A DNA stretch of 64,000 nt, from the NCBI GenBank assembly GCA_018222965.1, contig JAAEZH010000005.1, forward strand, positions 1 through 64,000, written 5' to 3'. Positions within the stretch are counted from its first letter, which is position 1. Each line of letters begins with the position of its first letter. This DNA comes from Bacteroidota bacterium. GTDB lineage: Bacteria; Bacteroidota; Bacteroidia; Chitinophagales; Saprospiraceae. Shown one piece after another: positions 34,433-42,976 of the stretch. The position numbers and the translations under genes were made by a program. The notes under the pieces are model-generated. The model was not told the origin of the DNA, searched no databases, and saw only the letters and a list, made by a program, of their open reading frames with translations.

Positions 34433-36379
34433 ATGGGCGAACAGAAAGTATCACTCTTGCAGGACTCGAAACAAATGCAAAAATTTGTACAGAACCTTCT
34501 GAATGATGTGAAAGCTTTAGAATATATGTTAGATAACGACTGGTTTGAATCAGACGTTGTCCGCATAGGAGCAGAACAGGAAATGTGTCTGGTCGATGCC
34601 AAAACCTATAAACCGGCACCCATCGCCATGAAGGTGCTGAAAAAAATGGAAGGCAAAGACTGGGTCGAAACAGAATTGGCCAAATTCAATCTGGAGACCA
34701 ATTTGACTCCCCGGAAGTTTACCGGAAAATGCCTCAGTCAACTGGAAAAAGAGAACCTGAAAAACCTCAACATTATCCGCAAAAATGTGGAGCAACTCGG
34801 GGCCAAGGTTATTCTCACAGGGATTCTGCCAACTTTACAGAAGTCGGATATGGAGATGCATAACCTGACTCCCAAGAAGCGGTATAAGGCCCTGATGGAA
34901 GCCATCAACTCCCAACTCATCGGATCTGCCTATGAATTGCGTTTGACCGGGCTGGATGAGCTTTGGATCAAACACGGCTCCCCTATGTTGGAAGCCTGTA
35001 ACACCAGTTTCCAGGTACACTTGCAGGTAGCTCCAAAGCAATTCCCAAAGCTGTATAATATTTCGCAAGCGCTGGCCGGACCTGTTATGGCCGCTGCCGC
35101 GAATTCACCGCTGGTATTCAATCGCCGCCTCTGGCACGAATCCCGGATTGCCTTATTCCAACAGTCTCTCGATACACGCACCACACAGGACCACATGCGG
35201 GAACGCAGTCCGAGGGTACACTTTGGACGGACCTGGCTCAATGATTCGATCATGGAGATCTACCGGGAGGACATAGCCCGATACCGGGTATTGATTGCCG
35301 GAGATGTGGAAGAAGATTCCATTGCACTGATCAACAAAGGACAGGTTCCCAAACTGCGGGCATTGCAGGTACACAACTCCACCGTTTACCGTTGGAATCG
35401 CCCCTGTTATGGCATAAGCGGAAATGGCAAACCCCACCTGCGAATCGAAAACCGGGTTTTCCCGAGTGGTCCGACGGTAGTAGATGAGGTGGCTAATGCC
35501 GCTTTCTGGCTCGGTGCTATGGAAGGCATGTCTGATCATGTAAAGGACATCCGTGATCATCTGTCTTTTGATGATGTACATGACAACTTTGGGAAAGCAG
35601 CTCGATTTGGCATCGACTGTAAGTTTACCTGGTTTAAGGACAAAAAGATTTCGGCCCAGGATCTCTTGTTGAAAGAGTTGATCCCACTGGCCAGAGAAGG
35701 TCTCAAAAAACGGAAAGTAGATACGGGAGACATTGACCGCTACATGGGCATCCTGGAGGAAAGAGCCAAAGCCTGTGCAACCGGAGCCCGCTGGCAGCTA
35801 CGCGGCTTTACGAATATGAGAGCGACCGTCAACCCGGATGAGGCTGCTGCTGTCATTACGGCAACGACGATCCGCAATCAGGAGAAAGAAGAACCCATTC
35901 ATACCTGGCAATTACCAACACCCGCAGATTTGGAAGATTATCGCCCATCCCGACTTAAGGTATCGGAGTTTATGACTACCGATCTGTTTACGGTTCACAA
36001 AGACGACCTGATTGATCTGGTCGCAGAGATGATGAACTGGCGCAAGATTCGCTATATGCCTGTCGAAGACAACAAAGGCAACCTGATCGGATTGATTACC
36101 TCCAGGCTTTTATTGCGGCATTACACCGACTCTCAAAAGCTCAACGGAAAATCGAAACGCAACACGGTAACAGACATTATGCTTGCCAAACCCATTACTG
36201 TGGGCCCCAATGTTACGCTCTATCAGGCGATGCAGATCATGCGTGAGAACAAGATTGGCTGCCTGCCTGTAGTTCAGAATAAAGAGCTGATCGGGATCAT
36301 TACAGAAATGGATTTCCTACGCATTTCCAGCCGCCTCATTGAGCGACTGGAAACGGAGGATAAGAAGGAAAGGTCGTAG
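34433..36379 (+). CDS. Glutamate-cysteine-ligase-like protein fused to a CBS-domain pair
   Basis: The start at 34433 (MGEQKVSLLQ) gives 648 residues. The first 490 or so residues resemble the GCS2-type ATP-dependent carboxylate-amine ligase fold, with GAEQEMCLVDA near the N-terminus, ACNTSFQVHLQV and the IENRVFPSGPTVVDEVANAAFW block. From about residue 505, two CBS motifs follow (VSEFMTTDLFTVHKDD ... VTDIMLAKPITVGPNVTLYQAM), which normally bind adenosine nucleotides. Ligase activity regulated by adenylate binding is an inference. The amine acceptor is unknown, and no gshB or RimK-type gene is adjacent. Confidence 0.85.
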   Translation: MGEQKVSLLQDSKQMQKFVQNLLNDVKALEYMLDNDWFESDVVRIGAEQEMCLVDAKTYKPAPIAMKVLKKMEGKDWVETELAKFNLETNLTPRKFTGKCLSQLEKENLKNLNIIRKNVEQLGAKVILTGILPTLQKSDMEMHNLTPKKRYKALMEAINSQLIGSAYELRLTGLDELWIKHGSPMLEACNTSFQVHLQVAPKQFPKLYNISQALAGPVMAAAANSPLVFNRRLWHESRIALFQQSLDTRTTQDHMRERSPRVHFGRTWLNDSIMEIYREDIARYRVLIAGDVEEDSIALINKGQVPKLRALQVHNSTVYRWNRPCYGISGNGKPHLRIENRVFPSGPTVVDEVANAAFWLGAMEGMSDHVKDIRDHLSFDDVHDNFGKAARFGIDCKFTWFKDKKISAQDLLLKELIPLAREGLKKRKVDTGDIDRYMGILEERAKACATGARWQLRGFTNMRATVNPDEAAAVITATTIRNQEKEEPIHTWQLPTPADLEDYRPSRLKVSEFMTTDLFTVHKDDLIDLVAEMMNWRKIRYMPVEDNKGNLIGLITSRLLLRHYTDSQKLNGKSKRNTVTDIMLAKPITVGPNVTLYQAMQIMRENKIGCLPVVQNKELIGIITEMDFLRISSRLIERLETEDKKERS

Positions 36380-36399
36380 GTGTAGGGAAACGTTAATTT

Positions 36400-36441
36400 G
36401 TCTGAAACAGGATTTGCAGGATTTGAGAATTTGCAGGATGG
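36400..36441. repeat. 42-bp dispersed repeat, first of three copies
   Basis: The sequence begins GTCTGAAACAGGATTTGCAG and continues to GCAGGATGG. Related copies begin at 36645 and 38521, where they form the left edge of the 387-bp duplication. The 438-bp spacer 36380-36817 holds this repeat, the inverted repeat at 36519 and A+T-rich strings built on AAACG, but no gene. Confidence 0.8.
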
Positions 36442-36518
36442 GTTTTCGATGCACGAATAAAACGTGTTAAACCAGTAAAACGAATTAAACGATACTAAAC
36501 ACTTGAACTCACCCCCAA

Positions 36519-36541
36519 CCCCTCTCTTGAGAAGAGAGGGG
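36519..36541. repeat. Perfect 10-bp inverted repeat
   Basis: CCCCTCTCTT and AAGAGAGGGG pair around a GAG loop. No T-run follows on either strand, so this is not a standard terminator. Confidence 0.75.
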
Positions 36542-36644
36542 AGCAAATTATCGTTTGGTTAAGTCCCCTCCATCAAAACCTGCTAAACTCATAAAACAAT
36601 ATCCCTCTCAACTATCCTCTCTAAACTCACAACTCTGTTAATCC

Positions 36645-37031
36645 GTCTGAAACAGGATTGGCAGGATTTAAGAATTTGCAGGATGGACTTTTGATACCCG
36701 AGTAAAACGCAAGTATTAGGATTATTAGATTTGAGGATTAATCGAATGATACGGAGTTACGCGCAAAACGCATAAAACGTGTTAAACGTGTTAAACGTAC
36801 TACCTAAATATTACCAATCACCCAGTCTGTAAATAGTCATTTTCAGCAAGAATCTTCCAAAAATAGATCCCGTCTGCCAAATGCTGCAGGTCAATTTCAG
36901 CCTCTATTTGCGATTTGGAAGCTCTAAATACCTCCCTCCCCTGATAATCATACAATACCCATTTTGCATCTTCAGGAAGTGGTACGGAACACTGGATATT
37001 TATCACCCCGTTTGTAGGGTTTGGGGAAATG
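36645..37031. repeat. 387-bp duplication, copy A (3' end of T9SS gene plus flank)
   Basis: This is colinear without gaps with 38521-38907. It covers about 170 bp downstream of the T9SS gene and the last 214 bp of that gene. Non-coding and 3' coding parts are nearly identical, and a cluster of substitutions lies further into the gene. Confidence 0.92.
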
Positions 37032-38323
37032 GTAACCATCCTGGGATGATGGTCTATTTCTTCTGTAGCATCGACAGATAACCCCAGGGTATCGCAGGGG
37101 CTGCCTGCAAGGGCTCCCAGGCGGTAGTTGGGGAAACTAGGAAGGGAATACCAGTTAAAAGTCGGCAGGTCAATCCCCATCTTTTCCATGTTACATGCTA
37201 AACCTGGTTCATCCGGATTGTGGATTACATGGAGTGTGTTTACTGAGTTATTACCAGCAATATAGATTTTATTATCTGGTGCCAGCTGCATCATAAAAAA
37301 GGTAGCAGCATTCGGATATGGAGAGTAATCTTCATTCCATTCGGCAATAATAATTTCGCTGGCCTCCAGGTCAGCAGCATCTGTGTCATATTGAAATACC
37401 CGATCAGTAAATGAGCGATACAAGAAACGGGAGTTTGAGGAAAAAGCAACTCCTTCACCGTAGCTGGAGTCTTGAGATACAACTGTTTTCATATTCGATA
37501 AATAACCACTGCATCTGTCAAAATCCCAAAGTTTTAAAGTGTGAGGGCTTGCATATGATCCATCATCTCGAGCATATTTGGAACCGTCTGGAGAAAATAC
37601 CGCCTGGCTTAAACCTCCAACAAGATGTATTGGCTCTTCTACCTCCTGTAAATGACTTAAATGGATACCCTCTGGATTTATCATGAAAGTGTAAAACTTA
37701 TTAGAATTAAATTGGCTTTTCAACAACCACCAATCCCGGCCATTTGCATGCCTGATTGCAGTTGTATGGCCATAATCGAGAGTATCAGCAATAATTAAGT
37801 TGTTCTTTGTAATTACATTACCTTCCGGCATGGTCATGTCAACAATTGTAAAGTAAAAACTGAATGAGGTAATGACACCAATCCCAGAATCATAATCGAG
37901 ACTTTCATGAATTAAATAATACAAGTTTTGATTTCCGGGATCCGGGATTACCAAGGCTCCATTAGGTACCTGATACCCTTTCTCTGCATCCTGGTCGGCT
38001 ATCCATCCTGGATTCAATCCGTTTCCATTATTGATCGTATCTCCAAACTGATTGCAAATACTTATTCCGTTGGTGTAGAACAACAATTCTCCGTTAGTGT
38101 CACAAATAGAGGCATTGGTAATGTTGAAATTAAGTTCTCGGTCAACACTCGTCAACTCAACCGGCGATTCAAAAAAGTTGAAATCTGTACCTCCATAGTC
38201 CGGATTGTTGTCTACAAAGGAAAAACCGATTTGCCATCTGTAATCGCGGAGGCTGCCGGATTGGGCGTAAAGAGAAATGTTTAGAACGGTACTGAGGATT
38301 AAGATGGAGAGAAGTGTTTTCAT
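36818..38323 (-). CDS. Secreted protein with T9SS type A domain ended early by TGA
   Basis: The 501-residue product has a signal peptide (MKTLLSILILSTVLNISLYAQSG). A beta-propeller-like body follows, with PDGSKYARDD and DNKIYIAGNN stretches. The C-terminal T9SS domain starts ISPNPTNGVINIQC. The frame stops at LQTG-TGA, but the next five codons read L V I F R and then TAG. Normal T9SS signals end in a motif of just this kind after a Lys. The usual Lys codon thus appears replaced by TGA, which should remove the terminal signal unless read through. The same TGA is in the duplicated copy. Confidence 0.85.
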   Translation of the reverse strand: MKTLLSILILSTVLNISLYAQSGSLRDYRWQIGFSFVDNNPDYGGTDFNFFESPVELTSVDRELNFNITNASICDTNGELLFYTNGISICNQFGDTINNGNGLNPGWIADQDAEKGYQVPNGALVIPDPGNQNLYYLIHESLDYDSGIGVITSFSFYFTIVDMTMPEGNVITKNNLIIADTLDYGHTTAIRHANGRDWWLLKSQFNSNKFYTFMINPEGIHLSHLQEVEEPIHLVGGLSQAVFSPDGSKYARDDGSYASPHTLKLWDFDRCSGYLSNMKTVVSQDSSYGEGVAFSSNSRFLYRSFTDRVFQYDTDAADLEASEIIIAEWNEDYSPYPNAATFFMMQLAPDNKIYIAGNNSVNTLHVIHNPDEPGLACNMEKMGIDLPTFNWYSLPSFPNYRLGALAGSPCDTLGLSVDATEEIDHHPRMVTISPNPTNGVINIQCSVPLPEDAKWVLYDYQGREVFRASKSQIEAEIDLQHLADGIYFWKILAENDYLQTG

Positions 38324-38520
38324 TGGTGGTTGATTTAGAAAAAGGGATCAAAAGCAGAATTATTCTATAAAATAGTACCCCACTTTTGAGAGAGCATAAT
38401 ATACCCAAATCGAATCACCTGTTTTTAATTCCCTGGCTGTTTTATACCCTTTTGGAACTTCCTTTGCAATCAAAATAATGTACTACGCCAATTTATTGGC
38501 GTGACGGCCCGCATTTTTTT

Positions 38521-38907
38521 GTCTGAAACAGGATTTGCAGGATTTTAGAATTTGCAGGATGGACTGCCGATAACCGAGTCAAACGCAAGTATTAGGATTA
38601 TTAGATTTGAGGATTAATCGAATGATACGGAGTTACGCGCAAAACGCATAAAACGTGTTAAACGTGTTAAACGTACTACCTAAATATTACCAATCACCCA
38701 GTCTGTAAATAGTCATTTTCAGCAAGAATCTTCCAAAAATAGATCCCGTCTGCCAAATGCTGCAGGTCAATTTCAGCCTCTATTTGCGATTTGGAAGCCC
38801 CGAAAACTTCCCTTCCCTGATAATCATACAAAACCCATTTTGCATCATCAGGAATTGGTTCGGAACATTGGATATTTATCAGCCCGTTTGTAGGGTTTGG
38901 GGAAATG
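38521..38907. repeat. 387-bp duplication, copy B
   Basis: Second copy of 36645-37031, lying upstream of the intact T9SS gene in the same orientation. It ends abruptly at GGGGAAATG. The rest of the 689-bp interval 38324-39012 shows no complete gene. Confidence 0.92.
38694..38907 (-). pseudogene. Orphan C-terminal fragment of a T9SS type A sorting domain
   Basis: The fragment encodes about 70 residues from the SPNPTNGLINIQC start of the domain to LQTG, then the same TGA followed by L V I F R. It has no signal peptide or body. It differs from the neighbouring gene by several residues (for example SEPIPDD against SVPLPED), so the duplication is not brand new or has been followed by drift. Confidence 0.85.
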
Positions 38908-39012
38908 CCGTACACGACATGGGGCAAATCGGGTGAAAGCCGGATTCTTCAAATGTAGTAAGCGCCCTAGGTGCGACATCTGATTTGTCCCCGTGTTTAA
39001 TGGTCAGTACAA

Positions 39013-40893
39013 CTAGTCAATCCGCAAGTACTCCCGTTTGGGATATTTAACCTCATACTTATTATCGAGAGTAATGGTTTGTCCGGAAGCAACTTCAACG
39101 GTCCAGATCAATTCCCCGGTTTCTTCGTCGAGTTCTCCCCCGGAAATATCCAGAGACTCTACTTCAATATCTTTATTGGAAGAAATCGGTACCTGGTCAA
39201 CCAGCTGTATTCGTATAGCCTGACTTCGGGTATTGCGCACCGTCGTGCGATAATGGCGACGTTCTATCCGCTTACCCCCTAAAAAGGTCTTGCGGGAGAA
39301 CTCTTTTACATTTTCGCGGTCGATGATGATGCCTTTATCCCGGCCCAAAGACAACTCCAGCGTATCGGTAGCATAACGCACATCCAGAACAGATTTTCCG
39401 ACGAAAGTCTTTTCAAAACGCAAACTCATTTCGCCTTCCAGTAAATTGTATTGCTCCCAGTCGGTTATAATGGCTTGCAGGTAAGCGGTTTCATCCAGCT
39501 TCGGCACACTGATGTATTCGTAGCTGGCCGGGATATTCAGACGCTTCAGATCGAGTTTTACTACTTCATTCCCCGACTTAATGGTATAAGGGATATCGAG
39601 CAAAAATTCCACGGAAGTGGTAAACTCTATGGTTTGAGTAGGGATTTCCGTTTTGTAGGCTTTGTCTTGTTCCCGGTCTTTTTTACGGCTGCGGTCCGCA
39701 CCAGCTGCATAACCGGTCACCACTATTTCACTAAGTGCTGCTCCTTCACTAAGCTGAACATCCACCTGAGACGTTCCGGAAAGCGCAACAGATTGAGTCT
39801 GAAATCCCACGTAAGAAACTTCCAGTTGGCCGGCATCTGCGGGGAGCGATAATTCGTAATAGCCATTCATATCGGAAATTGTGCCGACAGTAGTCCCTGC
39901 AACCATGATTGTTGCACCAATCAAAGGCTCTCCATTTTCATCGCGTACCACTCCACTGATGCGTCCTGGATTATTATAATAATCGATGTAACCACTGGCA
40001 GTAGGTGCTGCGCGTTTGTAATTGCCGAAATATAGAAACAAAGGCGACAAGGCAGGCGCTTGTCCGGACAAATTGGGCTCGGCATTGGAGAAAGAAAGCT
40101 GCACGTTTTCCCAGTCCTCGCGGGTATCCTGACGCAAATAAGCCTGATAGACCAATTCGATATCAGACTTCACATCTTTTACCCAGACATCGTAGGTCGG
40201 CATCCAGCCTGCATTGGCACAGAGGTAGGAAATTTTCAGGGCGACCGTCTGGCTGCTTTTTGATTCGATTTGAATGACGATCTCACTCCACCCCACATCT
40301 TTCTTGCCTTCCAATTCCTGAATCTGTTTGTTGACTTTGGAAAGATTGTTATTGAGTTTGATGATGCGTTTGTTTCCAGCCAGTTGTTCCTGCTTGATCG
40401 TCCGAATTCGGTCGGTATAGTACTGACTGATATCCCGCAGGTCTTCCAATTCATAGCCATTGGCCGACCCTTTGATGTTGCGGTTTTCTTTGAGGAATTG
40501 TTCTTCCTCTGCCCATACACTGATCAGGTTTTGCTCCAGGACGATGCTGTCCTGAATCGCTTCCCGCCGTTTGCTCAGGCCCTCCAGTTCCTTGCTTTTA
40601 TTTTCTTTTTCCAGAAAATTTCGGCGGTGGTTTACCCCCAGAATTGTGAATGTCCCCTCTCCTTCTACTGAAATACTCGAAGGATCCATAAAAGGCGAAA
40701 GCTTCTCCAGCACCAGGGTGGACTTTCCGGATTGCAAGAGGTGTTTTGCCGTTCGTTCGATCTGAGCGCCATCCAGAAAGACGGTCACTTTTTCGATCGA
40801 AGAATTCAATTCAATTTCATTCTCGGCAGATTGGGAGCGGGCAGTCATATTTAGCGACAACCCAAATACGACAAAAAGGATAAATCTTTTCAT
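39013..40893 (-). CDS. MuiA-like DUF4140/DUF4139 protein with inserted CarboxypepD-regulatory domain
   Basis: The start at 40893 (MKRFILFVVFGLSLNMTARSQ) gives a 626-residue exported protein. The DUF4140 N-terminus (about 33-95) is followed by a coiled coil (about 96-200) and the first DUF4139 part (about 200-290). A CarboxypepD-like domain then interrupts (310-383, GRISGVVRDENGEPLIGATI), followed by a short TonB-plug-like LSEIVVTGYAAG. DUF4139 then resumes from about 410. The family is named from a mucoidy inhibitor, and its biochemical role is unclear. The insertion resembles SusC/CarboxypepD modules and suggests an outer-membrane or surface setting. Confidence 0.88.
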   Translation of the reverse strand: MKRFILFVVFGLSLNMTARSQSAENEIELNSSIEKVTVFLDGAQIERTAKHLLQSGKSTLVLEKLSPFMDPSSISVEGEGTFTILGVNHRRNFLEKENKSKELEGLSKRREAIQDSIVLEQNLISVWAEEEQFLKENRNIKGSANGYELEDLRDISQYYTDRIRTIKQEQLAGNKRIIKLNNNLSKVNKQIQELEGKKDVGWSEIVIQIESKSSQTVALKISYLCANAGWMPTYDVWVKDVKSDIELVYQAYLRQDTREDWENVQLSFSNAEPNLSGQAPALSPLFLYFGNYKRAAPTASGYIDYYNNPGRISGVVRDENGEPLIGATIMVAGTTVGTISDMNGYYELSLPADAGQLEVSYVGFQTQSVALSGTSQVDVQLSEGAALSEIVVTGYAAGADRSRKKDREQDKAYKTEIPTQTIEFTTSVEFLLDIPYTIKSGNEVVKLDLKRLNIPASYEYISVPKLDETAYLQAIITDWEQYNLLEGEMSLRFEKTFVGKSVLDVRYATDTLELSLGRDKGIIIDRENVKEFSRKTFLGGKRIERRHYRTTVRNTRSQAIRIQLVDQVPISSNKDIEVESLDISGGELDEETGELIWTVEVASGQTITLDNKYEVKYPKREYLRID

Positions 40894-41064
40894 AAACGCA
40901 TACTTAGCAGGCGAGACACCTGAGTGAAATAATAAGAAGTTGGTGAGCGTAGAAATTCGAAGAGTGGTCCCGGGCATACTAACCCGGATCAAGAACGAAA
41001 GCGTCCTGATGCAAAAAAGAAACGAATGGCCGAGATAAAATGTTGCCAAAGACTTTTTTGGGCT

Positions 41065-41073
41065 TTCGCCGAA
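41065..41073. repeat. TTCGSCGAA palindrome within GGCTTTCGCCGAAAGGC
   Basis: Full-length 17-bp copy in the 192-bp spacer between the MuiA-like and GNAT genes, 13 bp from the GNAT stop codon on the side where a terminator would lie. Confidence 0.85.
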
Positions 41074-41085
41074 AGGCAATAAAAG

Positions 41086-41607
41086 CTAATCACAAACAAT
41101 CCCGTACATCAACATATCCAGGATCTTTCCGTCTTTAATCGCAGAGGCCTTCATGGTGCCTTCATAAGTAAAGCCCGCTTTTTCCAGAACCCTGCCCGAA
41201 GCCGGATTATTCCCAAAAACGGTAGCAAATACGCGGGTATATCCCAATTCAAAGGCCAGCTTTGTCATTTCCCGAACAGCCGCAGTAGCGATCCCGTTTC
41301 CCCAATATTTCTCACTTACCCAGTAGCCGACCTCTACACAAATCCGGTTGACATCCTCCTGCGGATGAATACCTATGGCTCCAACGACCTCACCTTCTAC
41401 CACAATGGCTTTGACGATGGCCTCTTCTTCTTCCCGGGCCATCTGAATAAAGGCTTCGGCGTCTTCAACCGTATAGGGAAAAGGGAAATGATCGCGCACA
41501 CCAAGCCAGATCTTGCGATTGTTGGCATGTTTTGAAATGGAAGGAGCATCCTTATCCTGTAAAGGCCGCAATTGAAAGGAATGGGACATAGCGTGTTGGT
41601 TTTCCAT
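41086..41607 (-). CDS. GNAT family N-acetyltransferase
   Basis: From the Met at 41607 the product has 174 residues; Met at 41589 (MSHSFQLRPL) is also possible. It resembles the RimJ/RimL-like branch of GNAT enzymes. The VEVGYWVSEKYWGNGIATAAVREMTKLAF segment holds the acetyl-CoA-binding motif, and NNPASGRVLEKAGFTYEG is the usual C-terminal signature. Likely substrates are protein N-termini or small amines. It lies between the MuiA-like gene and a 55-residue membrane-protein gene, all leftward. Confidence 0.88.
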   Translation of the reverse strand: MENQHAMSHSFQLRPLQDKDAPSISKHANNRKIWLGVRDHFPFPYTVEDAEAFIQMAREEEEAIVKAIVVEGEVVGAIGIHPQEDVNRICVEVGYWVSEKYWGNGIATAAVREMTKLAFELGYTRVFATVFGNNPASGRVLEKAGFTYEGTMKASAIKDGKILDMLMYGIVCD

Positions 41608-41652
41608 TTCAAATTTCGGGAAAGTGGGGATTAAATGCAAGAGCACTGCAAT

Positions 41653-41820
41653 CTAATAAAAGTAGGTTTCCAGCCAGTCGTAGATTTGAACCCGCTTAAA
41701 CCAGCCAAATATGAGCAGAAATAACACGACAAAGATGGTCGTAAGACGTACTACCTGCCCGGAGCGCTTCAATTTCTCCCGGCGACTTTTATAATTTCTT
41801 CGTCTGCTCTGATATGTCAT
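41653..41820 (-). CDS. Small single-pass membrane protein (55 aa)
   Basis: The frame starts MTYQSRRRNYKSRREKLKRS, a strongly basic cytoplasmic-type N-terminus. A hydrophobic helix follows at about residues 26-40 (TTIFVVLFLLIFGW), and it ends with aromatic residues DWLETYFY. It stops with TAG and sits neatly between the GNAT and rsgA genes on the same strand. I see no named family. The clear topology and gap-filling position support a real gene. Confidence 0.7.
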   Translation of the reverse strand: MTYQSRRRNYKSRREKLKRSGQVVRLTTIFVVLFLLIFGWFKRVQIYDWLETYFY

Positions 41821-41889
41821 AGTCTCGTTTATTTAACAAAGGTACACATCCCCACACTCACACTCAAACCCACACTCAAACTCAAACTA

Positions 41890-42843
41890 TCAATAATCCG
41901 TATTCCGCTCCCAATAGTTCTGCCCCTCTACTTCTTCCAGCAAAGTCAGGTAGTTTTCATAGCGCAGCGGACTCACTTCTTCATCCTCCAGGGCTTGTTT
42001 TACCGCACAGCCCGGCTCGTTGCGATGCAGGCAATTTCCACCAAAGCGACAGTCCTCGGAGCGGGCAAAAAATTCGCGGAAATTGTGGGCCACATCCATG
42101 GGCTCCAGGTGGTTGAATGCCAGGGTTTTTATACCCGGTGTATCGATGATCTTTCCGCCATTTATCAGGTCATACATTTCCGCGAACGTAGTGGTATGTT
42201 GTCCCTTCCCCGTATAATCAGATAGCACGCCTGTACGCAACTCGAGGTCGGGTTGCATGCGATTGACCAAAGAGGATTTACCGACTCCCGATTGTCCCGC
42301 AATGAGATTGACCTTTCCTTTCAGGAGGTCTTCCAGCGTATCGACACCTTGTCCGGTGGCGGCTGAAGTAAGGATCATTTTATATCCAATGGCCTCATAG
42401 ACATCCTTGAGGTATTCGAAAACAGCCAGGTCGCCATCATTGTAAAGGTCTGACTTATTGGCAACAACAACGGTAGGTATATCATAGGGCTCAGTCATCA
42501 GCAAAAAGCGATCAATGAAGCCCTGCTTTAATTTAGGATGGGCAATGGTAATAATCACAACAGCCTGATCCACATTGCTGGCCAGCAAATGCAACTCGTG
42601 CTTTTTGCGGGGAGATTGGCGCACGACGTAATTTTCCCGCGGCTTAATTTCCCGGATGATACCCGTTCCGTCTTCGCCCTCCTCGATTTCCAGTCCGACC
42701 CGATCTCCTACGGCAACCGGATTGGTGAGCTTTTTTCCATCCAGTCGAAATCGGCCTATGATGCGGCAATTGACCCGCTCCCCCGATTCCAGCTGAACAC
42801 TGTACCAGCTGCCTGTAGATTTAATTACAATTCCTTCCTGCAT
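41890..42843 (-). CDS. rsgA: Ribosome small-subunit-dependent GTPase A
   Basis: RsgA assists late 30S ribosome maturation. The 317-residue protein has an N-terminal OB fold (about 1-70) and a circularly permuted GTPase domain. NKSD (129-132) comes before GQSGVGKS (183-190) and DTPG (234-237). The C-terminal zinc module has ligands Cys265, Cys271, His273 and Cys279 in CRFGGNCLHRNEPGC. Length and order are normal for the family. It is the upstream gene of the leftward group that includes the 55-residue protein and the acetyltransferase. Confidence 0.96.
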   Translation of the reverse strand: MQEGIVIKSTGSWYSVQLESGERVNCRIIGRFRLDGKKLTNPVAVGDRVGLEIEEGEDGTGIIREIKPRENYVVRQSPRKKHELHLLASNVDQAVVIITIAHPKLKQGFIDRFLLMTEPYDIPTVVVANKSDLYNDGDLAVFEYLKDVYEAIGYKMILTSAATGQGVDTLEDLLKGKVNLIAGQSGVGKSSLVNRMQPDLELRTGVLSDYTGKGQHTTTFAEMYDLINGGKIIDTPGIKTLAFNHLEPMDVAHNFREFFARSEDCRFGGNCLHRNEPGCAVKQALEDEEVSPLRYENYLTLLEEVEGQNYWERNTDY

Positions 42844-42976
42844 GATGTAAATATAGGTTATTGCCTGTAGTCAGGCGCTGCATGACTGCAAACAGCAAGG
42901 ATAATGCCCAGGACGGGAAATAAGTTCCGGATTTTGAAAAAAACAGGCGGGCTTTGTATTTTGATGAAAACATCAG

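Noticed and set aside
36795..36840. Selenocysteine or other programmed recoding at TGA
   Set aside because: No selenocysteine-type context, and Lys is the residue expected at this position. A simple nonsense change before duplication explains both copies.
38694..38927. Independent small gene
   Set aside because: It is a bare C-terminal T9SS domain fragment matching the neighbouring gene, with no signal peptide or start context, so it is treated as a remnant.
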